Positions 13,487 to 27,800 are shown, counted from the stretch's first letter. The stretch is DNA of 64,000 nucleotides from Poecilobothrus nobilitatus (GCA_947095535.1 OX352774.1:213826965-213890964), one strand, 5' to 3'. The notes: a model not told the origin generated them from the letters alone. Numbers and translations are program-made.

Positions 13487-13633
13487 ATGAAGTATTTAAT
13501 ATGTCTAATAATTATAATTGGTACAAAAGTACAAGATAATAGGCTAAAAGCCAATGTACAATTGAACAACCAAAATAAAGTTTATGACATTGTTCGTCAT
13601 TGCAGAATATTTGTAGTGGCCCAATTCTCATGA
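13487..13633 (+). CDS. small ORF with signal-peptide-like N-terminus
   Basis: Open frame of 48 codons. It starts MKYLICLIIIIG, a Lys followed by a nine- to ten-residue hydrophobic core as in a secretory signal peptide, followed by a polar, basic remainder with one Cys (DIVRHCRIF). It sits 35-50 bp downstream of two TATA boxes and a kappaB-like motif, the layout of immune-inducible antimicrobial peptide genes. A splice-acceptor-like TTGTTCGTCATTGCAG lies inside it (ending at 13604), so the true product could be spliced and different. No cysteine pattern of a known peptide family is visible. Alternatives are a chance ORF or a decayed small gene. Confidence 0.25.
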   Translation: MKYLICLIIIIGTKVQDNRLKANVQLNNQNKVYDIVRHCRIFVVAQFS

Positions 13634-14693
13634 TGCTCGAAACAAGTACTTAGTTTGCTTATAGGTTAATCCAGCACTGCTATAATGTACTTATGTAAGT
13701 AACTATATTGCATACAAACACAGATGCTTACTTATTGTTTATAATAATTGATAACAAACAGTACCTATTTATATTAATTTATATTTTATATTTGTATGAT
13801 ATTGGAATAAGTATCTTCTTATCAGATTTCTGTTTTGCAATTATTACTTATTTGCAATGTAATGTGAAACCAGAAGAAATTTTTTTTTCTTTAATAAGTA
13901 ACTAAGAACTAAGTAACTAAAATTTTTAACTTGAGAACAATTACTTCTATTTTTCCAATAGAAATAATTATATATTATATTTATTTTGTAGATATTTCAA
14001 ACTAAAATAAGAGTAAATATAATAAAGATAGGTTCTTATTTGCATTTTGATAAAAAATTTTTATGATTTAATTTACGTCATCTTGCTTTAAGATTTTTTT
14101 CGATTCATTTTTTGTCTCCTAATTTGGAATTTTTATTGAACATAAAATTCATAGAAAGATATGAAAAAAAAAAAACCTGATTAGATATTTTGCGTAATTT
14201 AAAAGATATGATTCAAACATTTTTCTCTGATTCCATATAGGGATTTAAATTAAAGTATGAGTGCTTAAATAAAAATTAGATTAAAATGTGAGTGAGTTAA
14301 AAAGATGAAACAAAAAATTTGAATATTTTTTACTTAAGAAAAAAAAAATATTTCTATGAAATTAATTGAAAGTACTTTTTTGTACATGTGTTGTTTTCAT
14401 TGTTTTTAAAATAAGTTTTTTTAAGTATGTAGTAGTAGTTCATATTACTTAATTCATATTTGCAAGAATTATAAGAATATTGATGATTTACTTAAATTAT
14501 TGAATATTTTATAAGTAAACATTTACTTAATAGAATTATGTTCATATTTTTGTGACTTCAAAAATTCTACAGAATAAGTATAACAATTCTTTTTTTGAAA
14601 AGTATATAAATTTAATGTACTAAACGCATAATATCTCCTAAAACTATATAGTGTCCTTATTTTTCGAGACTTAAGTATATGCATTATAAGGTA

Positions 14694-15130
14694 GAGTCGC
14701 CTATTACCGGCATGTTAAGATTTTTCTTCCATTTTTGTCTATAAAATTTTATTTGAAATTATAAGTAAGTAAGTACCTACCTACTTAAGTTTAATAAAAA
14801 ATGGATTTTATTAAATATGTATTGAACTTTTGCAAAAACATTTGTAATACAAATTTTAAGTGTACTATGTATGTATGTAAATAAAATAAGTACTTTTGAA
14901 TTTTTGGCATATTTTAACAGATCAGTCGAATGATTTAGGGTAAAAAATTTTCAAAAATTCTATTACCGGCACTATAACCATTCCTATTATCGGCATATAT
15001 ATGATTTATTAAAAAATTTAAAATGCATTAAGTGTTTACTTATAAAAGTTTACTTTTTTTAAAACAAAAATAAGTACTTATGTAAACTTTATTGACTTTG
15101 CTGTCATGGGTGGCTTATCGGTAATAAGTA
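14694..15130. repeat. repeat with recurring TATTACCGGCA motif
   Basis: CCTATTACCGGCAT occurs near 14700, CTATTACCGGCAC near 14963 and CCTATTATCGGCAT near 14985. An inverted version (GCTTATCGGTAATAAG) lies near 15113. Direct internal and inverted terminal copies suggest a decayed DNA-transposon-like or MITE element. Family not recognised. Confidence 0.35.
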
Positions 15131-16414
15131 AATTATTTTTTTTAACACTTTCAAATACTTTTATTCTCCTTTATTCTTCTCAGATTCTAAAATTTAATCT
15201 CAGTAACTAAGTACTTATATAGTTACTTAAGCAGTAAGTATAAGAAAAATACATACTTAACTACCTACTTACTTATATATTATATGCAGTTACCTTCAAC
15301 GGTATATGATATTTCATATATCTAAAAATCATTGTTTCATTTAAATAACGTGTAAACGTGTATTATAAATTTAATCAAAGTTTTATAAAAAATAATTTAA
15401 AAAAATGTATGAAATATTAAAATATGAAATTTTGTCAAGTCCATCTTAAGTATGTACTTAGATACTTAAGTATACTCTAATATTTAGTTAATTCTAAAGT
15501 TGAAGTTTATAGATCTATTAATATAGCCAGCATCAATTAATAAATATAATTGTATTTAAATAAAATACCAAAAAAAAAAATAATGATGAAATTAAAAATA
15601 TTAGATACATATATAAGTTACTTAGTACGTAACTATAACTTATTTAATAATTTTTGTCCCTCAACTGTAATATCTTTGCTGTAGATTTATCTAAATTTAG
15701 CTTATTTATGAATTAAGTATCTATATAACTGCTTACTTATTTATAGGATTATAAAATTTATTCTTTAACTACAAGTATTCTTATGTGTATACTGATAGTT
15801 ATTTAAAAATGTTGTTTTTCTAATAAGTTTTTAATACATAATTAATTTATTTAATTTTTTTTTTTTTTTTTTTTTAAACAAAGAAAACATTATCCAAGTA
15901 CTTACTTATAATTAATTTTTGTTAAGGGTGTGTCACTATTTCACACATTCGTGTTTAAAAATAATTTACAAATAATTGCAATAAGTAAATTGTAATGTAA
16001 ACAAATTTTTAAAGCTCTTTATTTTTTATTACGGGGGGTAGGTACTTACTTATATAAATAAGTAATTTGTTATTTTATAATTTAAAACGTTATGGGTAAA
16101 AGAATTTTTCATTTATTTATTTTTCTAAAATATTTTTTTGATGTCAGCACTATTCAATTTTTATTAAAAGTTAATTCTGAAAAGTAAGTGGCAACACCTA
16201 ATCGCTTATTAAATTTTCTCTCTACTGGAAAGTGAAAATTATTGAAATTTATAAACGTATATATATATCGTCTTTATACTTTACAAAAACCCTACTTCTA
16301 TTTTTTTTTTTTTAAATAAATATAGTAAGTATTGCCTATATTTTTGAATAGGTTTAAGCTTGTAATAAGTTTTCGGATCAGGATTTCTAAAATATCCACA
16401 TTCTGCCTTACTTA

Positions 16415-16481
16415 TTCTGACATTCTCTAGTCTGACATTCTCTATTATTATTCTCGAATGTCTTATTCTGACATTCTCTAG
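16415..16481. repeat. short repeat TTCTGACATTCTCTAG x 3
   Basis: Copies at 16415-16430, 16431-16445 (TCTGACATTCTCTAT) and 16466-16481. On the minus strand they read as ENVR(I/L) peptide repeats in a 72-codon frame, but that frame looks like a by-product of the DNA repeat rather than a gene. Confidence 0.8.
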
Positions 16482-16499
16482 TTGCTTGATGATATTCAC

Positions 16500-16972
16500 A
16501 TTCAGAATCCATTAGTCATGTGGAAAACAACTTAGATTGAAATGTCGAACGTCAGGGTTACAAAAGTTTCGGTAGCAAACTTTTCCTTTCTTTTTAATTT
16601 TTTCAATTTTAGTTTAAATGAAAATACAATTTTTGTAACTATTTGCTATTTTTACTCATAATAATATTCTAAAAACTATATGAATAGAATTTGAAATACA
16701 TATATATATATTCATATATACTTTAAATATATATTGTATAGTTTCTTATACATTTATACTTTGCATAACTAAATAAAAAATATATTCGACACGTTGAAAC
16801 AATAACGATATTTATTGAAAAATTTTTTTGATATCAAATATGATTTATAGGGGGCAACAAAATATATTAATGCATTTAAATTTTACAATTCTTTTAGATT
16901 TTTATTTGTTTTTCTTTTTTTTTTTTGTATCCATAAATTTTCCGATATTAATAAAATGTTGCATGTTTTTCA

Positions 16973-17004
<32 letters not shown>

Positions 17005-20000
17005 GATAACAAAGTGTAGTTATTACACTACTTATTATGTACTTTCATTGGTTTTTTGCAATAAATATAAGTATATGTACATTCTAAATAATATAAATAC
17101 TATATACTTATATAGGTATACGTATTACTTATGTATGTATATTGATATACATTACTAACTACATATTATATACTTCATATTCATCTCACTGTTTCAATTT
17201 TATTTAAAGATTTTTCTTAAACACTTTCCATAATTTTTGGAAAGTTTTTTTATTGTTTTGTTTTTATTTTTGTTTTTAATTTACACGTGTATTGGCTTCA
17301 ATTCAAATACACCGAAAATAAACAGAAACTCATAAATCAGTATAATAACAATAGGAATATTATAGTAAGTAATAAAAATAAAAATGGTCAAAAAATGGCA
17401 TGAAACAGAAAAAATAATAACAATAATAAGAAAATATATTTATATACAAACCAAACAACAAAGAAAAACTTTTCCCAAAAAAGGATATATATATATATAT
17501 ATATAATATATAGTTAATGTCGTTGATTTCTGCCAAAAAATACTTATATGTAAGTATATATATATGTATATTATATACTTAAAAATATTTTATATCTAAA
17601 TACATTTATGGGTTTTATTTTTTTTTTACTCCCATAATAAGTATATATATATATATATCTACTACTATGTATGAAATATAAAAGATTCATGGCGTTTGTG
17701 GTTTTTTGAAATTGCGAAAACGTTGAAAGAGTCATATATGTAGAAGTTGAGCTGTGTGGTAAGGGATTAAATAAAAAATATGTATTTTTTCTTTTTAGTA
17801 TTCCAAATTTATTGGACATTTTTAGTCATCTAAAGCCAAAAAAAAAAAAATTAAAGAAAAACACATTTGTACTTACTCTAGAGTCGCAGCATTCAAAAAT
17901 TATTATGCTTTTCAGGCTTATTTACATTGTTTTTTTTTTTTTTTTTGTTTATTTTTCGCTTCATTTTTAGCAACAGATATATATATAAAATCGTAAATTA
18001 TCGATAAAAATAATAAAAAATATTAACAACAAAAAGCGGAAACTGACAAGAATTGAAAAAATGAAAAATAAGTTATAAAAAATTATTAAAATTATTAGTG
18101 GTAGGACTATAAGCATATATTTATATATATAAATATTCCAATTTAACAAAAATTTCAATTTTATTTTTTTGTTTTTAGTAAATCCTTAATTAGAGTATTT
18201 ATGAAGAATTGAAGTAATTATTTATAATCAATCCAAACCTCTTAACAAAAATAAATTTTCAAAATAAATAAATTAATAACCTTGGATCTTATATTAATTC
18301 TATTTGGAATTCAATGGTTTGTATGTAATACTTATGTATAAATATCTCTTTTGCAAATAAGTGTATAATTAATGTCAAAAATTTAATTCTTCTCATATGA
18401 CACTAATAAATATCTGGTACTTAAGTATATATTTTTCTGATATTTAATAGAACCTGTTCAAAATCAAATTCTAAAAAAAACAAAATCTTCAGCAAACTTA
18501 CAATAAACGAACTAGCAAGCATTACTTACTTATCAACTGAACTGCAAGATAATTCGAATTTATTGATGAAAAGTCGCACGAACTTAGGATAACTATGTGA
18601 TATTTGAGACTTCTTATTAAAAATTTTTTTAAATATGCACAACTTTAAAAAAAATAATATTGGATCTTACTTATATTACATAACTTATTATATAACTCGA
18701 TATTTCTTCAAAAAAAAATTTCAAACATTTCCTAACACTATCTATTAATAATCATCTTAAAGAAAAAGAAAATTGAAAAACTATACACACAAACATACAA
18801 AAAAAAAAAAACTATAATGAAAGAAAAATAAACATGAAGAGAAGTAAAAAGGGTCAAGTTTATTCATGTAAAAGAAGGAAAATTCTTTTTCTTTTCATAC
18901 TATCCTATTCATAATACATGTTATGATATTATACATGTATGCACATAGTATGTATAGATATTTTTATATTTATAAGAATAAGTTTAAGATGCTTTATAGT
19001 TACTTGTGTTTTTTTTTTTTTTTTTTTTATAATATTGTTTACGTATCTTTTTCTATTAAGTTTTTGCCAAAAATAAGATATTAACTACAACATGTAGATG
19101 TCATCAACAGCAGCAGCAATGACACTATTGGTATAGTTATAGTTTATATTATAACTCATAGGACATTAAAACAAAAAACATAGAATTGGCAAAAATTTAC
19201 AATTTTTGTATATTATCAATATTTACCTACCACCAAAGACGATGAATATTTTTCATTTTATAGCATAACGAAATTACTTAACTCTCATTTTCAAATAAAA
19301 AAAGAAAAATCAAAACAAGAAAAAAAAAAATAAAAATTTTAAGGAAAATATTAACAACATAGAAAATTTTTCCTTGGAAAAAAATATATATGTATTAAGT
19401 ATATAAGTAAGTATATATATATATTATAAATATTAAATTGGCTCAGTTCGTTCTTTTTGATTTTTAATAGTTATAGCTGCGGTGATTATTACAATGACAA
19501 TAAGGGAATAAATCTATAGAATAAGACTTGGGTGGGTAATAAATTTTTATTTATAAGTTGTTTTTCTTTTTTTTTTTTATATTTTGAAGGTAAAAGTGGT
19601 GATGTTGGAATTCAATAGGATTTTGAAGGACATGAATAATTTTGAAAAAAATAAAAAAAAAAAATGGTAAACATTCCATAAAATTGTATTTTTGTTTTAA
19701 GTATAACTAAATAAATATATATACTTATGTATGTATATATTTTTTTATACTTATGTACATAACATAAATACATATTTATAACTATCTTAACTTATATTTA
19801 TATATATGAGTATATATATATATATTTTTCTGACCATTTATTTTTGTACAGATTTGTATTCAATATGAAAAATAAAGAAATAAAGTATCTAAGTATATAT
19901 TATATACTTATTACCTATATATACATAACTATAAGTATATACTTATATATTTAGATAGAATTTGATTTTTTTTTTATCCTTTAAGATTATATTATTAAGA

Positions 20001-23000
20001 TTTGTTTATAGTTTTTCATTTATATATATTATTTTCGATTTATAAATTCAGGATTAATCAAACGATCTCGTAAATATTTTTCAATAAATTTCAACTTTTT
20101 TTTGTAACTATTGGTGAAAACGGAAGTAAAAGAAAAATTTAATTTTTTTTTTTAGTTTTTGATTAAAGGAAAAATTTATTGAATTGTAAATAAATTATTA
20201 GTTTCGCTATGACATATATTTTGCCTAAAAAAAAAAAAAAAAGAAAAAATAAATGACCTAATAAATGTGTATAATCTATAGATTCATAAAAATTTAATTT
20301 TAACTTTATAGTTTCTCTTCAATTGCCGAATAAAATAGTAATACTTTCTTTATATATAATTACTTATAGTAAGTAAATAAATATGTAATCGAATTTCATT
20401 GGAATAAAAATACTTAACTAGAAAATTTTTGTAAGTTTTTAGTGAAGTAAAGTAAAGTAATAATTTTTGAAATATTTGAAATAAATAGATACTTAGTTCT
20501 TCGAATCTTAAATTTTTTTTGGTATATTATAATTTATTACTTAAGTATATGTATGTATTTATATATATATTGGTTCTAAATAGAGATTTAAAGATTCTTT
20601 TATATAAAGTATGTTACAAAATTGAATTTATGCAAGTAAGAATATAAATTTATTTCAAGTTTAATGCAATGGTAAAGATTTATTACTTTTATTTTTTCAA
20701 CTTTAACAAAGATTTCTAAACTTAATTTTAATTACAAATAGGCAATTTGTATATAATATATAAGTATAATTATATGTATACTTAGTGATACAAAAAAAAA
20801 TCTCTTGAAATTATGATTTTCTAAATTCAAGAGACTTCTATTTTACTTTTTTTTTTAATTTTATGCAAATTTATAAAATTGTTTTAAAATTTTTTGGCCA
20901 CTGGATGGCATTTGTGACCTTAGTGATATATACGACTATATATATATGGAATGGTAACGTTGTAAAGTAGCGTGATGTGATAACGATATGTCAAAACACG
21001 ATCGATCTTAATTAGAAAGAAGTACAGACTCATATTTTATTTTTTAAAATATAAAATTACAAAAACATAGAAATAATCAAAAAAAAAATTTTTTTTATTC
21101 TAAAAAACGAGAAATTGAAATTAAATTTTTATAGAAGTAATATATGTAGTTATGTAGTTATAATCTGATAAATATTTTTTTTTAATAAAAATAACTATTA
21201 AATAAGTAATTAGATTTTAAAAGCGTATTATTTCCAAAAGATAATTAAGTAAAACATTTTAGAATATTTGGACTTACACCAAAAATTTGTACTTTTTGTT
21301 AAAATTTGCTATTAAAATAGTAAATTTTGAATTTTTGATCCCTAACAGCTCTTAAAAAAGGAGACTAACAGAAAAATTTCAATATCTGGTTAAAAGCGTA
21401 CCAATTTTGCGTAATTTTGTCTTTAGATAACGGTAAATTTAAATACTAAATAGCAATTTGATTTTGTATTTATTATTAAAGTTAAAGAAATGTTCTGTCG
21501 TTTGACGTTTTTAGATTGAAAATTAATTTCTATCTTAAACATTATAGTTTTGTAAACAAACGGACAGAGTGAAACTGATTAGCAAATTTAGCAAAATTTT
21601 CTTTGAAAAATATGCTAAAAATCAAACAAAGGAATTATTTTTACTCATATTCTAATTAAAATTCAAATAAAACTTTAAAAAAAAAAACAATAATTAAATT
21701 CAAATTAAAATAAAAAAATATATAGTTATATACAAGTCAATGAACTCTAATTTCCGTTTTCTATTCTAAAGTCAAAATTAGTATAGTTAAATATATATAT
21801 AAATAAAAATTTATATACTTATACTTATATATTTTTATAAATTTCTTTTAACTCCATTTCATTTTCAAAAAACAAAATAAAAACTAAATTAAAACAAAAA
21901 AAAAAAAAGGATATCATTTAAAAACGGAGCAAATAAATTAACTTTTCAAACTATCTCTAAAATTATTAATAAAAAAAAGAAAAAACAGACAAATGTCCTT
22001 TCTTTTATAAAGTACTTGGAAAGATAGACAAAAAAAAAAACATCCCTAACGGCAACTCTCATCTCTATTTAGTGATAATAAAAATAAAATCCAGGATAAC
22101 ATTTAATTTTTATTTGTTTTTTTTTATTTTTTTAAATAAAGAATACGAAATAATAAAGAGAACTTTAAAAAAGGACTTCTTTTTTGTATTTATATTATGT
22201 ACTTATAGAGTTGTATTTCAGTTTGACTTTGTATTCTTGTATTCGCAATTTCTACACTAGTTAAATAATGACAAATCTGTGGGTAATTTTTGTTCTTTAT
22301 TTTAACTTTTTTTTTTTTCATCTTCTATTTTTTAAAACAAAGGACACAATTTAATAGAACTTTATCAAAACGAATTTAACAATGATTATTTTATTTTTTT
22401 ATTTTTATCATTTTCCTCTTTTATTATATTTTAATATATATATATAAGTATATATTATAATATATATATATAAGTATATATTATAATATATATATATACA
22501 TACATAATTTTATATATATACATATATATATGTTTACAGTGATGAGCCAAATTAAAATTAATAATACATTTTATTTTATTGAACTGTTATTAAATTCATA
22601 AGGAAATGTAAAACTAAGTCTATTTTAAAAATATTTTAAAGTTGTTTTAGTAAATATCTAAGTACTTACTTAAGTATGTAAATTAGAAAGAGAAAAAACT
22701 ACTTTTGCCAATTACATAAAATACTTTAAAAAATAATGTTTGATTTAATACATCATACTTAGAACTTTATATTATTTATGACAAGATTTCACCATCTAAC
22801 TTTATCTAAGATTCTTTCAATATATATATTTCTACTTATTTAGTGAAGAATTAAGGATCCTAGATATTTTAAGAAGTTAACTAGTATCAATATGCATTTA
22901 ATGCTTGTTTTGAATATGACCGGGCAACTGATAGAAAAAATGTTAAAAGAATTTAACAAGAAATACAATGCATGTTTTCGAATAGTAAAATAAAAAAGGA

Positions 23001-24169
23001 TACTTCAATATATAGTTACGCAACTAAACTATTTTTTACATTTTATGAACATTACTGTAGGCAAATATATCATTTATATTATAATTTATAAGTATTTAAT
23101 ATATATATATATCATATAAATATTGCAAACATAACTATATACTTACTCTTATATGTAAACTATAATATATAGTGAATGTTTGTAGGTAAGATAAGTTTAT
23201 AGTATTATCTTTGCTCTCAAAAGGACTTAAAAATTTCTAATAAATTTAAAAGAACAGACCAGTATTAAATACTTAAAGCATTTTTTAGACTGATAAGAAA
23301 AATTTTTCGTTTTTGGTTTTTTTTGTCTTTTTCAATTTTTATTTTTTGCTGTCTTTTGTATTTGGTATTGTCTTTTATATTGTATCTTGTTTAAACATTT
23401 CTGTATAGTTAATTATATATATTTTTTTTTGTCTTTTTGTATCTTAAGATGTCTTCTTTGATTGTAATACTTAGTTATAGTAAGTATGATGGTATCATCT
23501 AAGGACCAACTAAATAGAATAATAGACAACTAAGAATCCGAACTTTATAAAACTAAGAATTGTACAAATGAAAAAAGTAATTTTATCATTAAATTTTTTT
23601 TTTTCTTAGTTTTATTTTAACTTAAGATATTATTCAATTCTCCTTAAGGCCGAAAAAAAGGTATTGTATTGTTATACATTTATTATTTCTTATATAAAAC
23701 ATTTCTTTAATTTATATCTGTCTACATTTATTAAAAGAATCATCAAGAATTAACCGAAAAAAAGAGGAAAAAAGACATTAGAACGAAAATTGAAATTATT
23801 ATATGTATAAATATAAATTCGAACTTGAAATGATCACAAAGAAACCAAAAAAAAAAAGGAATACTTATATAGTTATAGAAAGATCAAAGAAATATTTATT
23901 AGTTACTTAAGATAAAAAAATAATTTAAGAAAAAAAAACCGAATTTAATTGAATGAAAATCTATTTTCAAGTCAAATTAAATTAAATTCAAGAGAAATTT
24001 AACAATGAAACAGAATCATAATTAGTTATGTAAGAAAAACTTTCGAGAAAATTTATTAAGATATGCATTAAGCATATTATTTATTTTAAAAATTTCAATA
24101 AAATACTTGTATATAAAATATATGTATATGTAAATCACTGTTAAAGTTCGTTCGAGTTGAGACAATTTT
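16500..24169. other. AT-rich non-coding stretch
   Basis: No supportable gene. It contains (TA)n at about 16971-16997, long A or T runs, and two copies of a TA-rich unit with a central AAGTATATATTAT block at about 22435-22495. A CAG-rich patch near 19103-19120 has no convincing coding context. Confidence 0.55.
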
Positions 24170-24415
24170 TATTATACCAGGTTAAATATAGGTATATTGT
24201 GGGTGGGTAGGTAGACAGGATCTGCAGTTGCACATTTAGGCTAATTTAGGCTTGTTGTGATACCCTGGAACAGTGATTCTCTTAATTAATCCATTGGTAT
24301 CCATTTGGAGCTTCTTCTGCAAATTTATTAAGTTCACATCCGACAGATTAAAAAGGTTGTTTAAGAAACTTTTCTTCAAAAACTTTCTTTTTTTTTAGAG
24401 CAAGAGCCGGTATAT
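24170..24415 (+). repeat. dispersed dipteran repeat (muscoid type)
   Basis: A GC-richer island with GGTAGGTAGACAGG, GCACATTTAGGCTAATTTAG and TTGTTGTGATACC in that order. I recall this order of motifs, ending in TTGTGATACC, from abundant dispersed repeats of higher flies. It is flanked by simple AT sequence. Class is uncertain (SINE-like or a LINE fragment) and ends are approximate. Confidence 0.45.
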
Positions 24416-24680
24416 TATACTTATAAGTACATAAGTATATATATATACTTATATAATGTAATAATAATGTAATGAATAAAAATTAAGGCCAAAATATTAT
24501 GTAAAGCAGAAATTAAAAAAAAATTTATTTGGAACAAGACAATCTTATTATATAGCAAAAAAAGAAGTTTTTTTTTTGTTTTACGCGATAAAGCTCGGAT
24601 TTTCTTATAATTCCGTTGTAAATATTTCAAAAATAAATTCTCTAAATCAATAGGGGTTGCTCCAACTTTTTTATACGGCG

Positions 24681-24737
24681 TAATATAAATTAAAGAAACT
24701 AAGTAACTATTATTTATTGTTACTTTAATTTATATTA
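24681..24737. repeat. 15-bp perfect inverted repeat
   Basis: TAATATAAATTAAAG at 24681-24695 is exactly complementary to CTTTAATTTATATTA at 24723-24737. The 27-nt loop contains a further GTAAC/GTTAC inverted pair. It could be a small foldback or MITE remnant. Confidence 0.75.
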
Positions 24738-26754
24738 AAGTTTGTTTACTTTTCACAAAAAATGACGCATGAGATATTTCAAAATATTTTTCAATACTTA
24801 GCTTTTCTCGAATACTTTGAAAAGCAAATATTTAAAAATAAAACTTATACCTATATTTTCCAGTTTGTTATTTAAACTTTTGTCAATGTTAGCATTATTT
24901 CAAGTATATATTCTTTATAGCAATTCTTGTTTTTTTTTTCTATCTATAACACTTTTTAAAATCAAATTTAATATTTCTTTTTTTGTTTTCTTGGCATGCC
25001 ATATAAAAACAAGTTGCTTAATATCTTAAATATCTATAGCTATTAACTATATATACACATACATAAAATTTTATGCTTTAATAGTTATACAAAATTATGC
25101 AATATAAGTGCTACTTACTAATATATTATAAGGTTATAATTTTTTTTTTTTATTTTTTTTTTTTTTTATCATAAAAAAATATAATATAATCCAATTAGGA
25201 TTAAATGCTTAAATTGTATGAAAATATGCTTTTTCTATCTTATTACGGAAAATTTTCAACAAAAAAAAAAAAAAAAAGAATTGCAAAAAAAAAAAACAAA
25301 AAAATACATTGTTCAGTGTTCTAATTAGATTCAAAATGCTAGGTGAGCAATTAGAAATGACATTGGTTTGATTTTTATTTAAGGCGAAAATATAGAATCT
25401 AAACACAAAAAAAAAAATAGTATATTATATAAGTATGTATAAGTATGTACGTATATCTAGGACAAAACGTAACTTTTTTTTTTTTTTTTTATTCACCTGA
25501 CATTATTCTTGTTTTTATATTTAAGTCTTATTGTATAAGATTTTAACAATAGACAAATTCAATGTCATTTGTGATTTTAAAAATTAAACATTTATTTATA
25601 ACTTATATAAGTATAGTTGTTAAGAAACTTTTTAATGTTTTTTTTTTTTTTTTTTGTTTTTCAACCGATTTAAATACAGGTCAAAAATTTTGTTTAGAAA
25701 AGCAAAAATTAGATAAACTAAAAATTGGTAAGGAAAACAAAGCAATATTTAACTATATCTTAAGATTTTATCATGAGATAATTTTTTTTTTTATTTTTCT
25801 TACCTCATCAAAACAACACAAAAAAGCAAAAAAAAACAAAAAATTATATAAGTAAATTATTGTTATTGTTATAAATTCAACCTTGATTTTCCTTTAGTTC
25901 TCTATGTAATTATATCAGCGTTTATTTTTTGTTTTTTGAAGTAAATCTTTTAACATTTTTTTAATTGTTATTATTGTTAAGTAATAAACTTTTAAATTTT
26001 TTTTTTTTCTTCGTGTTAAAATGCTAATTTTATGTCACAAATTTTAACTTGGAAGTAAGTAAATAGTTAACTATTAAGAGTTGTATTATAATTAGTTACA
26101 TGATTTTTCCGAATAATAATTATATTAAAAAAAAAATTTTTTTTTTAAAACTTTTTTATTATTATACAGCTATAATAAATAAAGATATTAGATATATATA
26201 TAAACTTACTTATTCACCTGTACAGTAATAAAAGTAAAAATAAAACTAAAAACAAAAAAGTGTCTAGTTATATTTACTCTTGTATTAATACTTATAATTA
26301 CTTAAACCAACTGAGTCATAGAAGAAAAGTATTAAAGTTGTAAAACAAATTTACCTCAACGTATGAATTTTCAACTTGTGAACTTCCCCTGGCATGAATG
26401 AACACTTTAACAAACAGATGAATAAAATACGACACGTATATTTTAATAAAAATTTAGGGGAAGTTTAAAAAGTGGATGTCGTAAGAAAAAAGTGTATTTT
26501 TAAAATTTTTATTATTTCTTAAAAATAAAAATGCTACAAAATACGTACATATATATACATATATATTTTTATATTAGAAAACAACGATTTTGGTTATTGT
26601 GTTATTTGCAAATGACAATTCATATTACAAAAATGTTATTTATTTAACGTCTTATTTTCCTTTCCTTTCCATTTTGCCAAGTCCCTCATTCTTTTCCCCA
26701 AAATCAAACTGTACATTATAATTTATATAATTATATTATGCTATTTATGCTATT

Positions 26755-26840
26755 AAAGTATCCATCCTAAAGTTAGGTTTTAAAGGGGTGTGGTTTTGGT
26801 TAGTTAAAGTTCAACACTATCCAGAGGAACCTCATGCAGT
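26755..26840 (-). repeat. dispersed repeat family R1, copy 2
   Basis: The minus strand reproduces the blocks of 1520-1602 (GGATAGTGTTG, ACTTTAA, AACCAAAA, AACTTTAGG). Just downstream, at about 26930-27030, are two imperfect hairpins built on CTTTAATTC/GAATTAAAG, possibly part of the same element. Confidence 0.5.
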
Positions 26841-27090
26841 TCCTTTAAGTAACTTTCGAAATATTAAAACATGTCTTCTAGACCCCAAATTTGTATAAAA
26901 GTTAGTGCAGTGACATAAAACCCGCGGACTTTAATTCCTTTATTTATTCAAAAAAGAATTAAAGCCCACAGGTCTTAATTCCACTAGATCGTAAGCTTTA
27001 ATTCTATTTCGAAAAAGAATTGAAAGTCCATCGAAAAACAAAGATTACTATCACAAAGATTACAAAGTAATCACAAAGATTACTATCATA

Positions 27091-27790
27091 TGAGTCTGTA
27101 TTTCATTTGATTGAATTTTATTGTATGGTATCCAACTATGAAATTTGTTCTAATTCTAATAATTTCAGTCAAACCTGGATAAGTGGAACTCTAGGGTCAA
27201 GTAGTTTCATTCCACTTATAGAGGTAGTTCACTTATGCAGTTTTCTACTCAGCCAGGTTTTTTATGTAAATTGCTCCAATTAAAGAGGTTTCTGGAAAAT
27301 TGAAAGTTAAACCGTTTTGAAAGTTTAAAAAAATTTTTAATCACTTACAGCAAAAAAATTTTTCTTTTACATTTTAGCTTATAACTAGCCAATTAATAAA
27401 CTAGAACTAACATCTGAATAGAAATCTGAATAGATACCTATATTAATCCAAAATGTTCCAAAATGTTGTGACATTAAAGAGGTACGAATTATAAAGTTTC
27501 AGTTAGTGAGGTAAAAATTTTGAAATTAAGATCCAACTATAGAGGTGAAAAAATCACAGTTATCTCAGTTTATCACTAAAATGTAGGGACCAAGGTGAGA
27601 GTTCTGTTTATAGAGGTTTTCCATTTACCCAGGTTTCACTTAACCAGGTTTGATTGTATAGAATAAATATAAATATTCCGGAAAAGGCGGCAATCTTGAC
27701 TTTGTAACCAATTCCAAAAATTTTTGAAATAAAGCCCGCGGTCGTTCTGACATCACACCATAAAAATCAATGTTAAAAAATTTGTTGATA
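27091..27790. repeat. repeat family R2, copy A (interrupted by a MITE)
   Basis: The left part has a TGTATTTCATTTGA arm (about 27096-27109) and ATCCAACTATGAAA. The right part has TAAATATTCCGGAAAAGGC and GACTTTGTAACCAATTCC (27698-27715). The order is the same as in copy C at 48147-48580. The pogo-like MITE at 27166-27656 splits it exactly between two blocks that are adjacent in copy C, so copy A is older than the MITE. Confidence 0.55.
27166..27656. mobile_element. pogo/Tigger-like MITE, 491 bp
   Basis: The left end CAGTCAAACCTGGATAAGTG is matched by the reverse complement of the right end, CAATCAAACCTGGTTAAGTG, with two mismatches in 20 bp. CAGT...-type ends and internal repeats of TAGAGGT and CACTTAT fit non-autonomous Tc1/mariner elements of the pogo/Tigger type. 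TA follows the right end; the left flank is TT, so the expected TA duplication would be mutated on that side. No coding capacity. Confidence 0.7.
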
Positions 27791-27800
27791 AGTTACTTAT

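Noticed and set aside
16281..16499. Minus-strand frame with ENVRI repeats, suggesting a repeat protein
   Set aside because: Explained by three copies of a 16-bp DNA repeat; the rest is low complexity.
19090..19130. CAGCAGCAG patch with a minus-strand open stretch ending ...DDIYML
   Set aside because: Only about 15 codons with nearby stops and no convincing acceptor; probably a short trinucleotide repeat.
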